This document shows, piece after piece, positions 59,041 through 64,000 of a stretch of DNA of 64,000 nt; position 1 is the first letter of the stretch, and each line of letters begins with the position of its first letter. The notes below the pieces were generated by a model. That model was given only the letters and a program-made list of their open reading frames with translations, made no database searches and had not been told where the DNA came from. The translations under genes were made by a program, and so were the position numbers. Source of the DNA: Patiria miniata (Eukaryota > Echinodermata > Asteroidea > Valvatida > Asterinidae); the NCBI RefSeq assembly GCF_015706575.1, contig NW_024037058.1:7875806-7939805 (forward strand), written 5' to 3'.

Positions 59041-59914
59041 TATCCCACTCCGCAACCCACCGGCGGACCACCGGTGGCTGGGGAGCGGCTTGTCGGTATC
59101 GGCACGACGAGCCAAACCATCAGCGGTCCGCCAGTGCTAGGCAAGTGGCATGCAACCAGTGGCATGCCGTCCCTTAACGCCAGCGGACCACAGGCGGCAG
59201 TCAGCGGCATACCACCAGCGGCCTGCCGGTCCAAAACCGCCAGCGGACCACCAAATTGAATTGAACGTTTTTTTAAGAAATGACACACCAGGCAATATAC
59301 TACATGTATTTCAATACCATCGGGGAAAACACGTTCGTTGTGCATGACAGCTCATGCAGACAGTAATACATTGTACATGAGTTAAGGTTACAACTTCACC
59401 TGTTACCTACTTCATCTAATTAACTTGTTTTATAACACCTAGTTTATAATGGTATAAAGACCGAAGTTCCGAGCCACTGCGCGTATTACTATCATTTGAA
59501 ATCCAATACATGTACATAACATTGCCGAACTGCCACAAAAGTTTAATTATAGATATGTCACTTTCCATCTGTGCCTTTATACTGAAACACCATTATGAAA
59601 TGACAGGCAAGACTTTCTTGGGAGCATGCAACCAGTGGCATGCCGTCCCTTAACGCCAGCGGACCACAGGCGGCAGTCAGCGGCATACCACCAGCGGCCT
59701 GCCAGTCCAAAACCGCCAGCGCACCACCAAATTGAATTGAGCGGTTTTTTTTAAAGAAATGACACATCAAGCAATATACTACATGTATTTCAATACCATC
59801 GGGGAAAACACGTTCGTTGTGCATGACAGCTCATGCAGACAGTAATACATTGCACATGAGTTAAGGTTACAACTTCGCCTGTTACCTACTTCAACTAATT
59901 AACTTGTTTTATAA
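59041..59914. repeat. ~487-bp tandem duplication with CCAGCGGACCACC-rich segment
   Basis: GCATGCAACCAGTGGCATGC through TTAACTTGTTTTATAACAC occurs at about 59152-59435 and again at 59625-59910. Within it GCGGACCACC words repeat loosely. Open frames on either strand (59040-59345, 59558-59824) encode the same repeat peptide twice and are not genes. Confidence 0.8.
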
Positions 59915-60752
59915 CACATATAAAGACCAAACGGTTCCAAGCCACTGCGCGTATTATATGTCATTTGAAATCCAATACATAACATTGCCGAACTGCCACA
60001 AAATTTTAATTATAGATATGTCACTTTCCATCTGTGCCTTTATAGTGAAACACCTTTATGAAATGACAGGCAGGACTTTCTTGGGAGCCACTGTATGATT
60101 TGGAGTCGAGCAGAAGATGCCGAGAGTCCGTTAGGTCAGAACGCAATGTACCATCATCTTGTGAAAAGGAGTCCTTTGGTGCAGTCTGATCTAAAGTTGC
60201 TGAAGGGATTCTCCTAACAAACTGAGAAGTCATTGCAGCAGCGTTTAGGACATCGGATGCAGATAGGTTGCAGTTTAAAAGTGATAGTATCTCTTTGACT
60301 TTTGCAATTTGAACAACTGATCATGACTGTCCAGAGACCAACTCAAATTGATACCAACTACAATCTATAGGAGTCATTGTCTCCCCATTACATTTGCATT
60401 TGTTGGGTCGCATCTCTTTGGGACGAATCAAACCAGTGGCAGGTCTTGGCAGATGTCTTTGTATACCATCACACCGACAGAAATTACCATTCAAACCTTC
60501 GGTCGAGCCCCATGTCATCACACTGATAGTGGGTAAACTGCTAAATCGTTTGGCGAGACTGTTGATTGACTGATAACAGAAACTCATTATAAAATACTCT
60601 AATTTGGAGACTTGTTTTATGTTGAGACTGGTTGAAGGATTGACTCAGCATTGGCGATTTCTAAGTTACCTGAACATTGGAACCCCGTCTTCAAATTGAC
60701 ATTGAAGTCAGCACTTGCCAGTAGGCCTAAAGTGTTGTGTTTTGTACTTGCG
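59915..60752. promoter_or_regulatory. Upstream region of the intact GPCR (segmental duplication copy 2)
   Basis: It matches 57395-58289. Conservation of several hundred upstream bases with the truncated copy means the duplication included the promoter. No TATA box stands out. Confidence 0.5.
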
Positions 60753-61877
60753 ATGGCATCCAGCCTATCAGAAAGAGAAAACTGCAGTGACTATTACTAC
60801 ATAGATGAGGACCAGGCTACTGAATTAATATACACCACAACACAAACTGTGATTATCACAATCGTCATCCCAATCATTTTGTGCCTCGGTGTCATCACCA
60901 ACTCCAGTTTCCTGTTTGTCGTGATGCGGGTGCCGAGGAGGGTATCTCACACCACTCTGTACTTGGCACACCTTGCAGTGGCCGATCTCCTCTATCTCAT
61001 CTCTAGCGCGTCTTTCCAGATTTGGAGATGGTGTTTCTCGCCAATGATACTGCAAAACCCGCTTGTAACTGCGACCCAGTGCCTCATGTACGATATCGTT
61101 ATCGACTTGGGCTACCTTTCGTCCGTGCCCCTGGTCACCATGTCGGCATACGAGCGATTCCTGTCTCTGTGCTATCCACTGAGACTTCACAGAATCCAGC
61201 GTCGGCGACGAACCTACAAGCTGATCGCAACCTGCTGGCTGGTGGGGCTAATCTTCGCTAGTGTTAACATCACCTTCGGAAAGCAGATCACAGTTTACGA
61301 GTGTCAGAAATGGCCCGATGGGGACGAATACCTGGGACTACCGTCAACGTTTAAAGACTGTGAGCCTGTGAATAGAAAGTTGCACGACATTATCAGACTC
61401 ATTATGAGCATTCTCTTGCACATTGTCGTAGGCCTGAATACATTCATGTACATCCGCATCATTTGCGAGCTAAACAAGCGCAGAGATACCGCCGACAGAC
61501 TCCACCCTGGCCAAGATGCTTTACAAATTCAAAACCGGGTAACAAAGATGGTGGTGGTCAACGGAGTCGTCTTCTTTGTCTGTCAGGCGCCTTACCAGAG
61601 TTTGAAGGCGTATGCAATGATTGGTTCCTTTCTCGGGATTCCAATTTCGGGTATCGCAGTATGGTACTGGATCGGGAGGATCCTGCTGTACGTCAATTCG
61701 TCAGTCAATCCGTTGATTTACAACGCAATGAACCCACAATACCGGGCTGCGTTGGTGGCAGTTTGCGGGTGTAAAGGTCGTGATGTGAGCTCCTCTCTTC
61801 CAATTAGTACATCAGCAACAAATACAAGTGCTCCGACCACGAGCCTAGGACCCGTGAACATTGAAACCCATGTGTGA
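60753..61877 (+). CDS. Intronless class A GPCR, neuropeptide-receptor type
   Basis: 374 codons from the first ATG (MASSLSERENCSDYYY; the longer frame upstream would need a TTG). An NCS sequon is in the N-terminus. TM1 has ITNSSFLFVV, TM2 LAHLAVADLLYL. TM3 cysteine is in TATQCLMYD and a loop-2 cysteine pair in YECQKW and KDCEPV. The DRY position reads ERF (MSAYERFLSLCYPL), CWxP reads CQAP, and TM7 has SSVNPLIYNAM. This pattern fits small-peptide receptors of the TRH/neuromedin U/ghrelin type, but no subfamily is certain. The C-tail is rich in S/T. A truncated tandem copy lies 2.4 kb upstream. Confidence 0.9.
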   Translation: MASSLSERENCSDYYYIDEDQATELIYTTTQTVIITIVIPIILCLGVITNSSFLFVVMRVPRRVSHTTLYLAHLAVADLLYLISSASFQIWRWCFSPMILQNPLVTATQCLMYDIVIDLGYLSSVPLVTMSAYERFLSLCYPLRLHRIQRRRRTYKLIATCWLVGLIFASVNITFGKQITVYECQKWPDGDEYLGLPSTFKDCEPVNRKLHDIIRLIMSILLHIVVGLNTFMYIRIICELNKRRDTADRLHPGQDALQIQNRVTKMVVVNGVVFFVCQAPYQSLKAYAMIGSFLGIPISGIAVWYWIGRILLYVNSSVNPLIYNAMNPQYRAALVAVCGCKGRDVSSSLPISTSATNTSAPTTSLGPVNIETHV

Positions 61878-62163
61878 ATATTTCGGTCATTTTGTCTCGG
61901 CTGTAGGCCTATTCAAAGACTGTGAAAGTGTTTTAAGGATACCAGCACAAACAAAAAATACCTGTTTCTTCACCACGAAGGGTAAATGCCCATTGAATAT
62001 TCAAGTACTTGATTTCTGCTTAGGACATGTTCCAATGCAGGGTCTGACTTTATTACATTGGACTTTCGTGCATGGGGTTCATAAAGACAGAAACACCCTC
62101 ACGCAGCCTCCCTTAACTATTACACAGCCATATTTCTCAATCATGTATTAATTTGCTGTTGTA

Positions 62164-62169
62164 AATAAA
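62164..62169 (+). promoter_or_regulatory. Polyadenylation signal AATAAA for the GPCR
   Basis: The first canonical hexamer after the stop at 61877, giving a 3' UTR of about 300 nt. Confidence 0.55.
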
Positions 62170-62309
62170 AGAATAATTGGCATGGAAATACAGTTTTGAT
62201 TTGATTTTTGAGCATGGAGAATCTTGAAGGATTGACATACATGAGTCTTAAAATATACAATATCCCACACTGAATTTCTGACAGAATGGTTTGCATAAAA
62301 TAATCTGTC

Positions 62310-62400
62310 TAGCCCCTCCACAATGCATGGATCCATCCACAAGATGGCTAAATAGCGCCACTTTCGGACCCCATTGCATCCAAAATGCACAGAATTGGAA
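62310..62400 (-). repeat. Short inverted piece of the ~440-bp dispersed repeat
   Basis: CCCCTCCACAA and GGCTAAATAGCGCCACTTTC and CATTGCATCCAAAA are the inverse of words in 58577-59040. Confidence 0.65.
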
Positions 62401-62495
62401 GCCCCAACTCCAGGCCAGAGGTGCAGTGCCATATGTCTTCAATCCCCCAATTCCATGGCTCTCAGAACTCTAATATAGAATAATTTGAGTGTGAC

Positions 62496-62920
62496 TTCTA
62501 TTCATGAGCTCGGCGGACGGATTTTTGGCCTATTTACTGGGCTGTAACCCTAGACTGGTTCCCGCTCCCATGATATGGGGACCGGTAGCTAGTTCCCATT
62601 TATAGCAAAATGGCGCTATTTAGCCATGTTGTGGAGGGATATGTTTTCAAAATGGTGGGCTTCTTTGGATGAGAATTTCTCATAAAGTTATTGGTAAACC
62701 CACCAAATATGGAAAGGAAAACGAAAGAGGACATGTTGATCATCATTTTATTCTGTGAAGCCATGAACGCCTGTGAGAATTTTGTGTATTTGTATAACAG
62801 ACTGTTGAAGTATGGGAATTTATCACTGGTGTCTATGGGACTTTTTACATGGATGCACACCTATTGAAAATGAATAATGGGGACTATTTCGTCGAAGGCA
62901 GTTTATTTATTATAACACAG
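62496..62920. repeat. Dispersed ~440-bp repeat, copy 2
   Basis: Same order as 58577-59040. With copy 1 it flanks the duplicated GPCR locus in direct orientation. Confidence 0.8.
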
Positions 62921-64000
62921 TCATAGACTAGAGTACATAACATGACGTAGTATTGATGATCGTTTACAGAAGGGACTTCCTGGTTACCATAGCAACCAAA
63001 TTTTCTATCGGCAGACAAACCTTCAACTCATGCTAGAGAGGAAATTTCAGGTCCGTCCTGTTGGTCAGCGAGGACATTATGTGGTTGACGTCCTATCCGC
63101 TTCAGCGAGCCCAATCTCGGCGTCTGTTTTCTTGGTATAATGATGAACCCTCCTCCCCCCAAGGATCATCAGCTAAATTATTCGATGAGTTGTGTAATAT
63201 GCTCAGGGGTCCAGGTTTAGGTGGTCATCTTCGGGTTTACTGTTCTCTTAATTTATTCTTCAGTTCCAACTGTTCCAACTTTTTTTAAATTTTTTATCTA
63301 GGACTATACATCTGGTATGAAACGTATTTTAGTCATCTTTGCTTATGGCAGGCGAATAGGCTTTGCGATGGAACCCTGTTGAGATACATTACAGATTATA
63401 TTTCGCTCGTCCGCACCGTTCTATCCAATAGGGAGTTAACTGGTACTTTGTCGGGGCTGATCCCTTTGATCTCAACTTGGAATATTTAATTGACCCCATG
63501 ACCCGGAGTCAACGCGTTCTGAGCTGTCTTTGGACAAGCTGTCTTTCGTGTGCGCATGGCCAATTCGTGCAACATGTAGGCGCTATAGGCCTACATAATA
63601 ACCTACCATGACCTGCGCTTCCGGCTTCAAAGTATTTTGTAAAACAGACTTCATACTATGGCTTAATAAGCGCTTAGCACTGAAAGTCTCGGTTTCCATG
63701 CTAATTTGAAATTCATCTATCGTAGGAGGGCGCTGTCTCTCTGTGTTGGGATACAACATACCAAAGTTTATCCAAACCAAATAGAACCTGGCATCTAGGA
63801 AAAAGATGGTTATTTTTTGTTACTTTTCATTATGTTATTGGCCTGTTTTTGCATTTAAAACCGATTTAAAGGTCGGGGCAGTTTGTTAGCAAGGGGGGGG
63901 GGGGGAGCGGGTATTGAAGGCACAGTATCAGTTAGTCTTTTTGGTTTCAAGGCCTTCTCAAGTTATTCAGCATTTATAGCGCCCTCACGTTGTGGAGCTA
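62921..64000. other. Window end, no gene recognised
   Basis: The plus-strand frame 63061-63288 has plausible composition but no motif, start context or splice partner that I recognise. A G-run lies near 63892 and GAGGGCGC-type words near 63725 and 63975. Confidence 0.35.

Noticed and set aside
60651-60752. TTG-initiated extension of the 60.7-kb GPCR
   Set aside because: Same reason; the ATG at 60753 also matches the start of the truncated copy.
63061-63288. 75-codon frame near the window end
   Set aside because: No motif, no splice partner and no usable start context that I could recognise.

Overview
The window looks like nuclear DNA of an animal, most likely a marine invertebrate deuterostome (echinoderm, hemichordate or lancelet type). 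The evidence is intron-rich genes with GT/AG splice sites, a metazoan ADAD1 gene, a TAP-like ABCB half-transporter with its own N-terminal membrane domain, intronless class A GPCR genes, and dense satellites, MITEs and SINE fragments in AT-rich DNA. The species cannot be named from the sequence. No RNA gene, CRISPR array, retrovirus-like element or Polinton was recognised.

Layout. (1) 0.3-8.8 kb, minus strand: a 12-exon ADAD1-like gene (974 codons) with one dsRNA-binding domain and an A-to-I editase-type domain whose catalytic residues are replaced. Its introns hold a 39-bp array, arrays of an ACTTGTGATG-type 10-mer, a SINE and a stray copy of its own last exon. (2) 9-31 kb: a gene-poor block. 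It has a 787-bp DNA transposon with a 9-bp target duplication, several complex repeat families, a tandem pair of ~190-bp palindromes, and a ~9.8-kb satellite of 68-bp monomers in 272-bp tetramers and ~1.77-kb superunits, split by a small hAT-type element. A CpG-rich promoter-like patch with a donor site lies at 12.55-12.79 kb. (3) 32.7-42.4 kb, plus strand: a 13-exon ABCB half-transporter (795 aa) related to TAPL/ABCB9 and ABCB10, with all ATPase motifs intact. Three introns carry tandem arrays that contain copies of the neighbouring exon edge. (4) 42.5-50.2 kb: a 10-mer array, palindromes and no convincing gene. (5) 50.2-53.8 kb: an intronless GPR84/Tre1/Moody-like GPCR on the minus strand, head to head with a small secreted-protein gene on the plus strand. 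The shared upstream region holds two perfect CRE palindromes in a duplicated segment. (6) 57.4-62.2 kb: a segmental duplication with a truncated GPCR copy followed by an intact intronless neuropeptide-type GPCR.

The genes do not form a pathway. The common thread is tandem duplication at every scale: exon edges, a last exon, promoter segments, a whole receptor gene, and satellite higher-order units. Both spliced models were checked by joining exons by hand: splice phases agree at every junction and the total lengths are divisible by three.
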